Positions 7,004-14,381 of a stretch of DNA of 17,241 nucleotides are shown here, piece after piece. Numbering within the stretch: position 1 is the first letter of the stretch; each line of letters begins with the position of its first letter. The translations under genes and the position numbers were made by a program. Location: NCBI GenBank assembly GCA_029937135.1, contig JAPYQX010000022.1, positions 1 to 17,241 of the forward strand, given 5' to 3'. The notes beneath the pieces are model-generated. The model searched no databases. It was not told where the DNA came from and worked only from the letters and a program-made list of their open reading frames with translations. This stretch comes from Nitrospinota bacterium. GTDB taxonomy: Bacteria; UBA8248.

Positions 7004-7729
7004 ATGGCAGCCGCGACCAGGAAGAAATCAAAGGCAAAGAAAAAGGCCGCAACAAAAAAGAAATCCGCACGCAAGAGCGCCGCGAAGAAAAAAACCACAA
7101 AAAAAGCGGTGAAGAAAAAAGTCACGAAGAAAAAGACCGCGAAGAAGAAAACTTCGAAAAAGAAGGTCGCCAAGAAAAAGACAACCAAGAAAAAATCCGC
7201 CTCGAAATCCAGGCGGAAAAGCGCGAGCGCCTCAAAGGCGGCCGCCTACAGCCCGCCCGCCAAGCTTTCGATCTCATTCACGGTCAACGGCGCACAGGTC
7301 GAAACCGATGTACCCGCGCATACATCCCTGCTCTATCTGCTTCGTGATCTCGGCTTCACCGAGGTGAAGAACGGGTGCGAGGCTGGCGACTGCGGCGCCT
7401 GCACCATCATGCTCGACGGCTTGGCCGTCAACGCCTGCTGCATGCTGGGCGTCCAGGCCAACGGCAGCGAACTCGAAACCGTCAAGGGAATCGGTACTGT
7501 CGATAACCTCCATCCGATCCAGGAGAAATTCATCGAGCTCGGCGGCATCCAGTGCGGATTCTGCACGCCGGGCATGATCGTGGCCGCCAAGGCCCTCTTG
7601 GACGCGAATCCCTCGCCCACTCGCGAGGAGATCAAGGTGGGGATTTCCGGGAATCTATGCCGCTGCACGGGATATGTGAAAATTATTGACTCCATTGAAG
7701 CGGCTGCGGCCGAGATGGCTACCAAATAA
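7004..7729 (+). CDS. Molybdenum hydroxylase 2Fe-2S (small) subunit with lysine-rich tail, CoxS-like
   Basis: A 241-residue protein. Residues 82-241 form a normal small subunit with two 2Fe-2S domains: the plant-ferredoxin type with Cys125, Cys130, Cys133 and Cys145/146 (GCEAGDCGACTIMLDG), and the helical domain with Cys184, Cys187, Cys219 and Cys221 (QCGFCTPGM, GNLCRCTGY). Residues 5-78 are an extension made almost only of Lys, Ala, Ser and Thr in KKKT/AKKK-like units, resembling bacterial histone-H1-like tails. The ATG at 7004 follows a GGGAGAATAGG-type site, no stop separates tail and domain, and no ATG occurs between them, so the tail is very probably translated. Family members are usually about 150-170 residues. 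The tail could bind nucleic acid, polyphosphate or an acidic partner; its role is unknown. Confidence 0.93.
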   Translation: MAAATRKKSKAKKKAATKKKSARKSAAKKKTTKKAVKKKVTKKKTAKKKTSKKKVAKKKTTKKKSASKSRRKSASASKAAAYSPPAKLSISFTVNGAQVETDVPAHTSLLYLLRDLGFTEVKNGCEAGDCGACTIMLDGLAVNACCMLGVQANGSELETVKGIGTVDNLHPIQEKFIELGGIQCGFCTPGMIVAAKALLDANPSPTREEIKVGISGNLCRCTGYVKIIDSIEAAAAEMATK

Positions 7730-7741
7730 AGGAAGAGAATC

Positions 7742-8695
7742 GTGACACCATCACAATCGGGCGGCGCAAAACGCCGCAAGTCTCTCGAATTTGATTTTTC
7801 ATCGCCCGAAGCCGTTCAGGAGAGCATCAGGCAAAACGATTACATCGCGGACAAGACTCTCGCGACCACTTTATTTCTCGCAATGAAGCTCGAAAAACCG
7901 CTTTTCCTCGAGGGCGAAGCCGGTGTCGGCAAGACCGAACTCGCCAAGGTGCTTGCCACGCTCCTCGACACCGAGCTTATCCGCCTTCAGTGCTATGAGG
8001 GCCTCGACTCCAACTCGGCCCTCTACGAATGGAACTACGCCAAACAACTGCTCCATATCAAGATGGAGGAGGGAGCCAAGGGCAACACCAAACAAATCGA
8101 GAGGGATATTTTCTCCGAGGAATACCTCATTGAACGTCCCCTCCTTCGCGCCCTTGTTCGCTCGAAGGAGAAACCGGTGGTCCTTCTCATCGACGAGATT
8201 GACCGTTCGGACGAGGAATTCGAGGCGTTCTTGCTGGAAATTCTCTCGGATTTTCAAATCACGATCCCCGAGATGGGAACGATCAAGGCCACCCGGAATC
8301 CAGTCGTTGTCCTGACCAGTAACCGGACCCGGGAAATCCACGACGCCCTCAAGCGCCGGTGCCTCTACTTGTGGGTGGATTATCCCTCTTTCGAAAAAGA
8401 GGTCGAGATCGTTACGACCAAGGTCCCCGAGGCACCCTTAAAACTCGCCGAGCAGATTTGCCGCTTCATGAGCGAGGCCCGGACAATGGATTTCTACAAG
8501 CGGCCCGGTGTCGCCGAGACCCTCGACTGGACCCAGGCGCTGCTCGCTCTCCACAAGGACGAGCTCGATGCCGATTCGGTCCGCGAGACCCTCGGCTGCA
8601 TCCTGAAATACCAGGACGATATCAAGCGCATCGAGGAAGACGGAATCGAGAGAATGGTCGCCACGGCCCACCTTTCACCAGAGGTGGAGGTCTAG
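7742..8695 (+). CDS. MoxR-family AAA+ ATPase, CoxD-like
   Basis: A 317-residue AAA+ ATPase. Walker A is GEAGVGKT (58-65), Walker B VVLLIDE (146-152), sensor 1 LTSN (191-194), and an arginine-rich LKRRC follows (203-207). MoxR proteins act with VWA-domain partners in maturation of metalloenzymes; CoxD is needed for assembly of the metal centre in CO dehydrogenase. The start is a GTG at 7742 preceded by GGAAGAG, 12 bases after the 2Fe-2S subunit gene. The next gene encodes a VWA protein, the usual partner. This placement supports a role as maturation chaperone for a molybdenum hydroxylase whose large subunit is encoded elsewhere. Confidence 0.93.
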   Translation: MTPSQSGGAKRRKSLEFDFSSPEAVQESIRQNDYIADKTLATTLFLAMKLEKPLFLEGEAGVGKTELAKVLATLLDTELIRLQCYEGLDSNSALYEWNYAKQLLHIKMEEGAKGNTKQIERDIFSEEYLIERPLLRALVRSKEKPVVLLIDEIDRSDEEFEAFLLEILSDFQITIPEMGTIKATRNPVVVLTSNRTREIHDALKRRCLYLWVDYPSFEKEVEIVTTKVPEAPLKLAEQICRFMSEARTMDFYKRPGVAETLDWTQALLALHKDELDADSVRETLGCILKYQDDIKRIEEDGIERMVATAHLSPEVEV

Positions 8696-8718
8696 TCCGG
8701 ACCACCCCACAAATTGCC

Positions 8719-9987
8719 ATGACCATTCGTCCTGTCGTTGCAGGCTCCCTCCCACACCGAAAAATCAGGGCTCCCGGACACGGGCTCAAGGGAGAGATCA
8801 TCGGTTTCTGCCGGGTTCTTCGCCGCGCAGGGCTCAAAATCACCTCGGGCCGCATCATTGATGTTTTCCGGTCTTTCGAGCATCTCGAAGTTACCGACCT
8901 CGACTACCTGTACGTGGCAACGCGCTCGAACATGATATCGAGCTACGAGGAAATCGCCCTGTTCGACGCGGTATTCCGGCGGTATTGGTTCGACGAGGAG
9001 GGAAATCCCTACAGCGGCGACAATAGCGAAGCCATGGGCGACATTTTCGACGAAGACATCCCCGACGGCGCGGGCGAGGAGGGGGCCGGCGGCGAAAAGA
9101 GCGAGGACGCCGAGAATCAGGACCAAAAGGAAGGCAAGGAAAGCTCCGGGCTTCCCACCGAAGAGGAAGACTCGGCCTCGAGCGAAGCGGGCGACGCCGA
9201 AGAGGACGAGGAGGGAACCCCCTCCTACAGTCCGGCCGAAGTGCTCGGCGCTAAGGATTTTTCCACCTTTGACGCCGACCAGATTGCCGATCTCCGCCGC
9301 CTCATCCAGAAAATCGTCCCCAAACTCGCGACAAAGATCAGCCGTCGCAAAAAAAACGACCTCCGCGCCAAGGACATCGACCTCAAAAAAAGTGTCAAGC
9401 GGAGCATACAAACCGGGGGCGAGGTCCTTCGCCTCTTCCGAAGGAAGCGAAAAATCCAGAAAACCCAGATTATCCTCATCTGCGACGTTTCAGGGTCGAT
9501 GGACAGCTACAGCCAGTTCCTGATTCAGTTTCTCTACAGCCTTCAAAATGAGATCAAATCGCTGCGCACCTTCGTCTTCAGCACCAAGCTGAGCGACGCC
9601 ACCCCCTACCTCCGCCACAAGGACGTTCATTTCGCTCTGGAGCGCCTCGCCAGCGAAGTGCACGACTGGAGCGGAGGCACACAAATCGGCAACTGCATTC
9701 GGACTTTCAATGTCGATTACGGAAGAACCATCGTCAACAGCCGGACTATCGTATTGATCATTTCGGACGGCTGGGACCGGGGCGACACCGAAATCCTCGG
9801 CGAGGAGATGGAGCGGCTGACCAAGAAATGCCACCGCCTGATCTGGCTCAACCCCCTTCTGGGAAGCCCCGGCTACCGGCCCATCGACCGGGGAATGCGA
9901 ACCGCCCTCCCCTACTGCGACGACTTCATGTCCGCGCACAATCTCGACAGCCTTGTCTCCATGACCGAGCATATTACAAGAATATAA
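8719..9987 (+). CDS. VWA-domain protein, CoxE-like
   Basis: A 422-residue protein with an N-terminal helical region (1-107), a strongly acidic low-complexity linker (about 108-166, rich in Glu, Asp, Ser and Gly), a basic stretch (about 207-248), and a C-terminal VWA domain. The metal-ion site is complete: DVSGSM (256-261), Thr321 in GGTQIG and Asp350 in SDGWD. CoxE proteins partner the CoxD ATPase in building the active site of CO dehydrogenase-type enzymes. The open frame extends further upstream, over the MoxR gene, but the ATG at 8719 is the only reasonable start: it lies 24 bases after the MoxR stop and starts the conserved sequence. No strong ribosome site is seen, which may mean coupling to moxR. 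It is the last gene of the cox-like operon. Confidence 0.9.
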   Translation: MTIRPVVAGSLPHRKIRAPGHGLKGEIIGFCRVLRRAGLKITSGRIIDVFRSFEHLEVTDLDYLYVATRSNMISSYEEIALFDAVFRRYWFDEEGNPYSGDNSEAMGDIFDEDIPDGAGEEGAGGEKSEDAENQDQKEGKESSGLPTEEEDSASSEAGDAEEDEEGTPSYSPAEVLGAKDFSTFDADQIADLRRLIQKIVPKLATKISRRKKNDLRAKDIDLKKSVKRSIQTGGEVLRLFRRKRKIQKTQIILICDVSGSMDSYSQFLIQFLYSLQNEIKSLRTFVFSTKLSDATPYLRHKDVHFALERLASEVHDWSGGTQIGNCIRTFNVDYGRTIVNSRTIVLIISDGWDRGDTEILGEEMERLTKKCHRLIWLNPLLGSPGYRPIDRGMRTALPYCDDFMSAHNLDSLVSMTEHITRI

Positions 9988-10056
9988 ATATCCCGCTCCG
10001 CCTCCGCATAAACACAATTATTTATCCTCCCTTTCCTCCGGCCGCATAATCGGCTA

Positions 10057-10062
10057 TATAAT
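10057..10062 (+). promoter_or_regulatory. -10 box of the predicted GlnR-like regulator promoter
   Basis: A perfect TATAAT lies 43 bases before the ATG of the regulator gene, in the 118-base gap after the cox-like operon. At 16-18 bases upstream no good -35 hexamer is visible (TTCCTC/TCCTCC), so activity may depend on an activator or be low. The predicted start is near 10069. Confidence 0.4.
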
Positions 10063-10105
10063 TTGCCCCAACCTTCCGAATGACTCGGCGGGGGGAGCGG
10101 ACCAG

Positions 10106-10774
10106 ATGGCAAACTTGTTGATCTACACTGCCGACGATGGTTTCGCCGAAGCGCTCACCCGGGCGCTCCGGCGCGAGGGGCACTTCTGCAAAGTGGCCGA
10201 AGAAGAAAACACCGCCCTTCAGGAGATCCGCGCCCGCGGCCTCGCCCTCATTTTACTCGACGACGCCCCCGCACTGCCCTCCCCCGGCGAGATTCGAATC
10301 TGGAGCATGTTGCCGATTCTGCTCATCGCCGATCCGGGGCGGCTTGAGACTCTCAGAACCCCCATCGAGGCCGACGACATACTTGTCAAACCCGTCCGCG
10401 AGGAAGAACTTCTCTTCCGGGTCAGGAACCTTTGCGAGCGGAAATTTTCCACGGACACCGAACTCGCCCGCACCGGCGCCAAGGCAACCGGCCTGTCTCT
10501 CGACGAGGATCATTACGAAATTCGCCTCAACGGCATCCTTGTCGATCTCACTTTCCGGGAATTCGAGCTTCTCAAGCATCTGATGCAAAATCCCGGAAGG
10601 GTTTTTGACCGCAATCAACTCCTGAATCTCGTCTGGGGCGTGGACTACATCGGCGGGCCGCGAACGGTGGATGTTCACGTTCGCCGAATCAGGGCGAAAA
10701 TCGAGGCCAAGGGCGAATCATTCATCACGACTATCCGGGGCGTCGGCTACAAATTCAACATCGGCTCGAATTAG
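10106..10774 (+). CDS. OmpR-family orphan response regulator, GlnR-like
   Basis: A 222-residue DNA-binding regulator with a receiver-like domain (1-112) and an OmpR-type winged helix (about 128-218). The receiver keeps the acidic pair Asp10-Asp11, a candidate phosphoacceptor at Asp52/53 (LILLDDAP) and Lys95 (VKP), but the usual Thr/Ser after strand 4 is Ala75 (ILLIAD). The winged helix, with LTFREFELLKHLMQNPGRVF and GGPRTVDVHVRRIRAK, closely resembles that of actinobacterial GlnR as I remember it. No histidine kinase is adjacent. It lies upstream of amt and glnA, the classic GlnR targets, and a GlnR-like operator follows the gene. GGGGGGAG precedes the ATG. A role in nitrogen control is inferred from homology, position and operator. 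A PhoB-like regulator is the alternative. Confidence 0.85.
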   Translation: MANLLIYTADDGFAEALTRALRREGHFCKVAEEENTALQEIRARGLALILLDDAPALPSPGEIRIWSMLPILLIADPGRLETLRTPIEADDILVKPVREEELLFRVRNLCERKFSTDTELARTGAKATGLSLDEDHYEIRLNGILVDLTFREFELLKHLMQNPGRVFDRNQLLNLVWGVDYIGGPRTVDVHVRRIRAKIEAKGESFITTIRGVGYKFNIGSN

Positions 10775-10826
10775 CCGCGAAAACCGCACTACCCACGAGA
10801 AGCGCTCCCCTCATATCCGGGCATAT

Positions 10827-10864
10827 TTAACTCCTCCGAAACTCATCCGAGATCTCCCTGAAAC
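10827..10864 (+). promoter_or_regulatory. Candidate GlnR-type operator upstream of amt
   Basis: Four five-base half sites recur every 11 bases, with six-base spacers: TTAAC (10827), GAAAC (10838), GAGAT (10849), GAAAC (10860). The described GlnR consensus is gTnAC-n6-GaAAC repeated twice. Both GAAAC boxes are exact, TTAAC agrees at three of four fixed positions, and GAGAT is weak (two of four). The site ends 90 bases before the amt ATG. A possible -10 box, TATTCT at 10914-10919, would place it about 55-95 bases upstream of the transcript start, typical for an activator. Confidence 0.55.
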
Positions 10865-10954
10865 ATGGCCGCCCTAGCATCGAAGTCATCAAAGGGCGAC
10901 TGCCCTACCGGCTTATTCTGGAACAATGTCGAATCGATAAACGGAGGATTTCAG

Positions 10955-12331
10955 ATGCGTATTTTCGGCCTGGCAGCCGCCATCATCACCCTGGCTTCGA
11001 TCTTTTTGGACGCCGGCAAGGCCTGGGCCCAGGACACCAAAGCATTGGAGAAAAGCATCGTCGATATGCGTGTCGCCCTCGACACGGCATGGGTCCTGAT
11101 CGCTGGATTCCTGGTCTTTTGGATGCACGCCGGATTCGCCATGCTCGAATCCGGCCTTTGCCGGGCGAAGAACACCATCGCCATTCTCTACAAAAACTTC
11201 GGCGTTGTGGCCGTCTCCTCTCTCGCCTTCTGGGTCATCGGCTTCGCCCTGATGTTCGGAGACGGAAATTCCATTTTCGGGACAAACGGCCTTTTCGTTT
11301 TCGGCGCCGACAACAGCCCCGCCATGGGCGACGCCTACAAAGGGGTTTTCTCCTCGCTCAACTGGTCGGGAATCCCGCTTATGGCGAAATTTTTCTTCCA
11401 GCTCGTTTTCGCCGCCACCGCCGCGACCATCGTCTCGGGCTGCGTCGCCGAGCGGATTCACTTCTCCTCGTTCATGATCTTCAGCTTTGTCCTGGTCGCC
11501 ATCATCTACCCGATCCAGGGCCACTGGATATGGGGCGGCGGCTGGCTCGGAAGCTGAGGGTTCCTCGACTTCGCCGGTTCCACCGTCGTTCACTCGGTCG
11601 GAGGCTGGGCCGGGCTCGCGGGGGCATCGTCCTGGGCCCGCGAATCGGAAAATACGACTCCTCCGGGAAGATGAACCCGATTCCGGGCCACAACATGGCC
11701 ATGGTCACCCTGGGCGGCTTTATCCTTTGGCTCGGATGGTTCGGCTTCAACCCGGGGCAGCACCATGGGCACATCCGATCCCGGCCTCATCGCCCATATC
11801 GCCGTCACGACCAACCTCGCCGCGGCGGCGGGCGTGGTTACTTCGAGCATCACCACCCGCCTATTGTTCGGGAAACCCGACCTATCGATGAGTGTCAACG
11901 GCGCCCTCGCCGGATTGGTGGCTATCACGGCGCCCTGCGCCTTCGTCATACCGGCCGCCTCGGTCCTCATCGGGGCGATCGCGGGCGTTATCGTCTGCTT
12001 CGCGGTGCCGTTTTTCGATAAACGCAAAATCGACGACCCGGTGGGCGCGCTCTCGGTCCATCTGGTGTGCGGCATATTCGGCACCATCGCCCTGGGCCTG
12101 TTCGGCGTTCCCGCGCTCACCGGCGGGCCGGCGGGGCTCTTCTACGGGGGAGGCACGGACTTCCTCATGAAACAAGTCGTCGGCACTATCGCCGTCGGCG
12201 TCTTCACCTTCACGCTCTCGCTGATTCTGTGGAAAGTGGTCAAAGCCTTCATCGGGGTGCGGGTGGACCCCGAGGACGAGCATATCGGCCTGGACCTCGC
12301 CGAGCATGGAATGGAGGCCTACCAGAAATAG
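10955..12331 (+). pseudogene. amt: Ammonium transporter Amt, reading frame disrupted
   Basis: An Amt/MEP/Rh channel for ammonium in the inner membrane, spanning 459 codon lengths. The ATG at 10955 follows GGAGG, and residues 1-25 look like a signal peptide ending AWA/Q. Conserved pieces are HAGFAMLESGLCRAKNT, the pore histidine region FAGSTVVHSVGG, and the second pore His in LSVHLVCG. The frame is broken: a TGA at 11555-11557 after GGGWLGS; one base missing near 11621-11625 (LAG / IVLGPRIGKYDS); one extra base near 11755-11758 (FNPG / STMGTSDPG), which restores the frame. Two closely spaced compensating indels would also explain the TGA (GKLGFLDFAGS). Protein similarity is excellent on both sides of every lesion, so this is either a very recent pseudogene or local sequence error. 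The intact open pieces are 10955-11557 and 11765-12331. Confidence 0.85.
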
Positions 12332-12371
12332 AATCGCGGCAATACCGGACCTGCCGCTGAAGCAAAACACG

Positions 12372-12408
12372 ATAATGGAGGGCCTTCACTTGGAAGGTCA
12401 CCCATTAT
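12372..12408 (+). repeat. Long imperfect hairpin between amt and glnA
   Basis: Two 16-base arms (12372-12387 and 12393-12408) pair around the five-base loop ACTTG. The outer seven pairs (ATAATGG with CCATTAT) and inner five (CCTTC with GAAGG) are perfect; between them are two mismatches, one G-C and one G.U pair. It ends 72 bases before the glnA start. There is no U-run directly after it, so it may be an attenuator, mRNA-stabilising element or protein-binding dyad rather than a standard terminator. Confidence 0.6.
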
Positions 12409-12479
12409 TCTGATATACGACCATGTGAATGTGAGAGGGATTCAGGTAAACTTCCCCGGAAACCATCCAGGAGAGAACA

Positions 12480-13826
12480 GTGAGCGAGGAAATGCAGGAT
12501 CGGGACCGGGAATACGTACTCAACCAGGCGCGTGAGCTGGGAGTGCGCTTCATCCGCATGTGGTTCACCGATATCCTCGGCTTCCTCAAGAGCTTCGCCA
12601 TCACCATCGAGGAGCTCGAAACCGCCCTGTACGACGGTCATATTTTCGACGGCTCCTCCATCGAGGGCTTCACACGAATCGAGGAGAGCGACATGTTCGC
12701 CCATCCCGATCCGACGACTTTTTGCGTCCTGCCCTGGCGCCCCAAGCAGGGCGGCGCCGTCGCCCGCATGTTCTGCGACATCCGCCAGGCGGACGACTCG
12801 CCCTACGAGGGCGATCCCCGCTTTGTGCTGAGGAAAGCGCTCGAGACCGCCGCGGGGAAGGGATTCACCTTCTACGTCGGCGCTGAGTTCGAGCACTATT
12901 ATTTCGAGTCCACGGAACTTCCCCTGAAAAAACTCGACAACGGCGGCTACTTCGACCTCACCCCGCTCGATATGGCGAGCGACCTGCGGCGCGACACCGT
13001 TCTCAATCTCGAGGAAATGGGTATCGGCGTCGAATTCAGCCACCATGAGGTGGGACCCAGCCAGCACGAGATCGACCTGCGCTACGGCGACGCGCTCACC
13101 ATGGCGGACAACGCGATGACCCATCGGCTCATCGTCAAGGAAGTGGCCATGCGAAACGGCGTCTACGCCACCTTCATGCCCCGGCCCCTCCAGGAGAGCA
13201 ACGGCAACGGGATGCACACCCATCTCTCGCTCTTCAGGGGAGCCGAGAACGCCTTCCACGACGAATCAAAGCCCGACGGCCTCTCGGACATCTGCCACGG
13301 TTTTATCGCCGGGCTCCTTCGCCACATCCCCGAGATGACCATCGTCCTTAACCAGTGGGCCAACAGCTACAAACGCCTCGTGCCCGGGATCGAGGCCCCG
13401 CTCTATATTTCGTGGGCGCACAAGAACCGCAGCGACCTGATCCGCATCCCCACGAACCGCAAGGGACGCCCCTCGGACACCCGGGTCGAACTCCGCTCCC
13501 CGGATTCGGCCTGCAACCCCTACCTCACCTTCGCGCTCATCCTCGCGGCCGGAATGAAGGGAATCGAGGAAAACTACCCCCCCGTTCCTCCGGTCGAGGA
13601 AAACGTCCTTGAGCTCAGCGAGTCCGAGCGGGCCGCCCGCGGCATCGGCAGCCTTCCAGCCGACCTCAACGAGGCCATCAAGGCGGCGGAGAACAGCGAA
13701 CTCTTGAAGGAAGTTTTTGGCAGTGAACTACGCGACAAATTCATCTCGAACAAAAAAATGGAGTGGGAGCGCTACCGGGCTCACGTCTCGGACTTCGAAC
13801 TCACAACCTACCTGCCCATTCTCTAA
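12480..13826 (+). CDS. glnA: Glutamine synthetase type I, not adenylylated (GSI-alpha-like)
   Basis: A 448-residue glutamine synthetase, which joins ammonia to glutamate using ATP; type I enzymes are cytoplasmic dodecamers. The N-terminal beta-grasp domain has FTDILGFLKS and the FDGSSIEGF loop. Catalytic motifs are GAEFEHYYFE, the SHHEVGPSQHEID metal/glutamate block, NGNGMHTH (241-248), and VELRSPDSACNP. In E. coli a Tyr in NLYDLP is adenylylated; here the matching place reads ENVLELS with no Tyr, so control by GlnE is not expected. The length also fits the shorter alpha type without the 25-residue insertion. The start is a GTG at 12480 five bases after AGGAGAG; ATG at codon 5 is less likely. 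It lies 148 bases after amt and probably belongs to the same nitrogen regulon. Confidence 0.95.
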   Translation: MSEEMQDRDREYVLNQARELGVRFIRMWFTDILGFLKSFAITIEELETALYDGHIFDGSSIEGFTRIEESDMFAHPDPTTFCVLPWRPKQGGAVARMFCDIRQADDSPYEGDPRFVLRKALETAAGKGFTFYVGAEFEHYYFESTELPLKKLDNGGYFDLTPLDMASDLRRDTVLNLEEMGIGVEFSHHEVGPSQHEIDLRYGDALTMADNAMTHRLIVKEVAMRNGVYATFMPRPLQESNGNGMHTHLSLFRGAENAFHDESKPDGLSDICHGFIAGLLRHIPEMTIVLNQWANSYKRLVPGIEAPLYISWAHKNRSDLIRIPTNRKGRPSDTRVELRSPDSACNPYLTFALILAAGMKGIEENYPPVPPVEENVLELSESERAARGIGSLPADLNEAIKAAENSELLKEVFGSELRDKFISNKKMEWERYRAHVSDFELTTYLPIL

Positions 13827-13940
13827 ATCGAAGCGTTTTCTTTACCGCCACGAAAAATCCGGCTATCCGAACCACGCGCGCCATGCCGCCCGATTTCCAA
13901 TGAAATCCGCCAAGGCGTCATAACCGCGCGTCATGGATAA

Positions 13941-13963
13941 AAATCACCCGGCGGGTGGCTTTT
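13941..13963. terminator. Bidirectional rho-independent terminator between glnA and cutA
   Basis: CACCC (13945-13949), loop GGC, GGGTG (13953-13957) form a short GC hairpin. On the plus strand it is followed by GCTTTT, on the minus strand by ATTTTTAT. It lies 118 bases after the glnA stop and 51 bases beyond the cutA stop, between two converging genes. The stem is only five pairs, so strength is uncertain. Confidence 0.6.
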
Positions 13964-14014
13964 CCTATCGAAATTTTCCGGTTGTCGTAAATTTCAGATA
14001 TTAGTCAAATTTTT

Positions 14015-14353
14015 CTATTCGGACGAAGGAAAAACGCTCCCGGCGAGCCAATCCAGATAGGGCTCGCTCCCCCGGTCGATCCGAAGAGAAATTATTTCGG
14101 GAACCTCATAGCTGTGGAGGGCGCGGACCCTTTCCTCTATTTTATCGAAGGATTCCGCATTCGTTTTGATCACCATCAAAACCTCCCGGTCATCCTCCAC
14201 CTTCCCCTGCCAGCGGTAGATGCTCCGCACCCCGGGTATGATGTTGACGCAGGCGGCCAGCCGCTCCTCGACCAGCGCCCGGGCAATCCTCGCCGCCTCC
14301 TCGTCCGAGCCCGCCGTCACCAGCGCCACCCGGAACGCTTCAGCCCCTTTCAT
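14015..14353 (-). CDS. cutA: CutA divalent-cation tolerance family protein
   Basis: A 112-residue protein of the CutA1 family, small trimeric proteins with a ferredoxin-like fold related in shape to PII. Named for copper tolerance in E. coli, their true role is unsettled. Family blocks are LVTAGSDEEAARIARALVEE, RLAACVNIIPGVRSIYRWQG (31-50) and the C-terminal LHSYEVPEIISL. AAGGGGAGG precedes the ATG by a few bases. It is the last gene of the minus-strand group, 28 bases after meaB, and ends towards a shared terminator with glnA. The family is firm, function uncertain. Confidence 0.92.
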   Translation of the reverse strand: MKGAEAFRVALVTAGSDEEAARIARALVEERLAACVNIIPGVRSIYRWQGKVEDDREVLMVIKTNAESFDKIEERVRALHSYEVPEIISLRIDRGSEPYLDWLAGSVFPSSE

Positions 14354-14381
14354 GCGCGCCCTCCCCTTAAAAAAAGGACCC

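Noticed and set aside
7004..7240. Separate small histone-H1-like gene before the 2Fe-2S subunit
   Set aside because: The lysine-rich stretch runs into the ferredoxin domain in the same frame with no stop and no internal ATG or ribosome site.
10893..10906. Five-pair hairpin AGGGC/GCCCT in the amt upstream region
   Set aside because: It is short, has no U-run, and probably lies upstream of the transcript start, so no function can be supported.
10865..10955. Amt start at the ATG at 10865
   Set aside because: It abuts the proposed operator and lacks a ribosome site; the ATG at 10955 follows GGAGG and begins a typical Amt signal peptide.
11555..11557. TGA in amt as a second selenocysteine codon
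   Set aside because: The position is not a redox Cys in Amt proteins, no relatives with Cys there come to mind, and the neighbouring frameshifts point to damage or sequence error.
12447..12463. GlnR-like half sites (TAAAC and GAAAC) upstream of glnA
   Set aside because: The spacing is 12 rather than 11 bases, there are only two half sites, and they lie directly before the ribosome site, so a chance match is likely.
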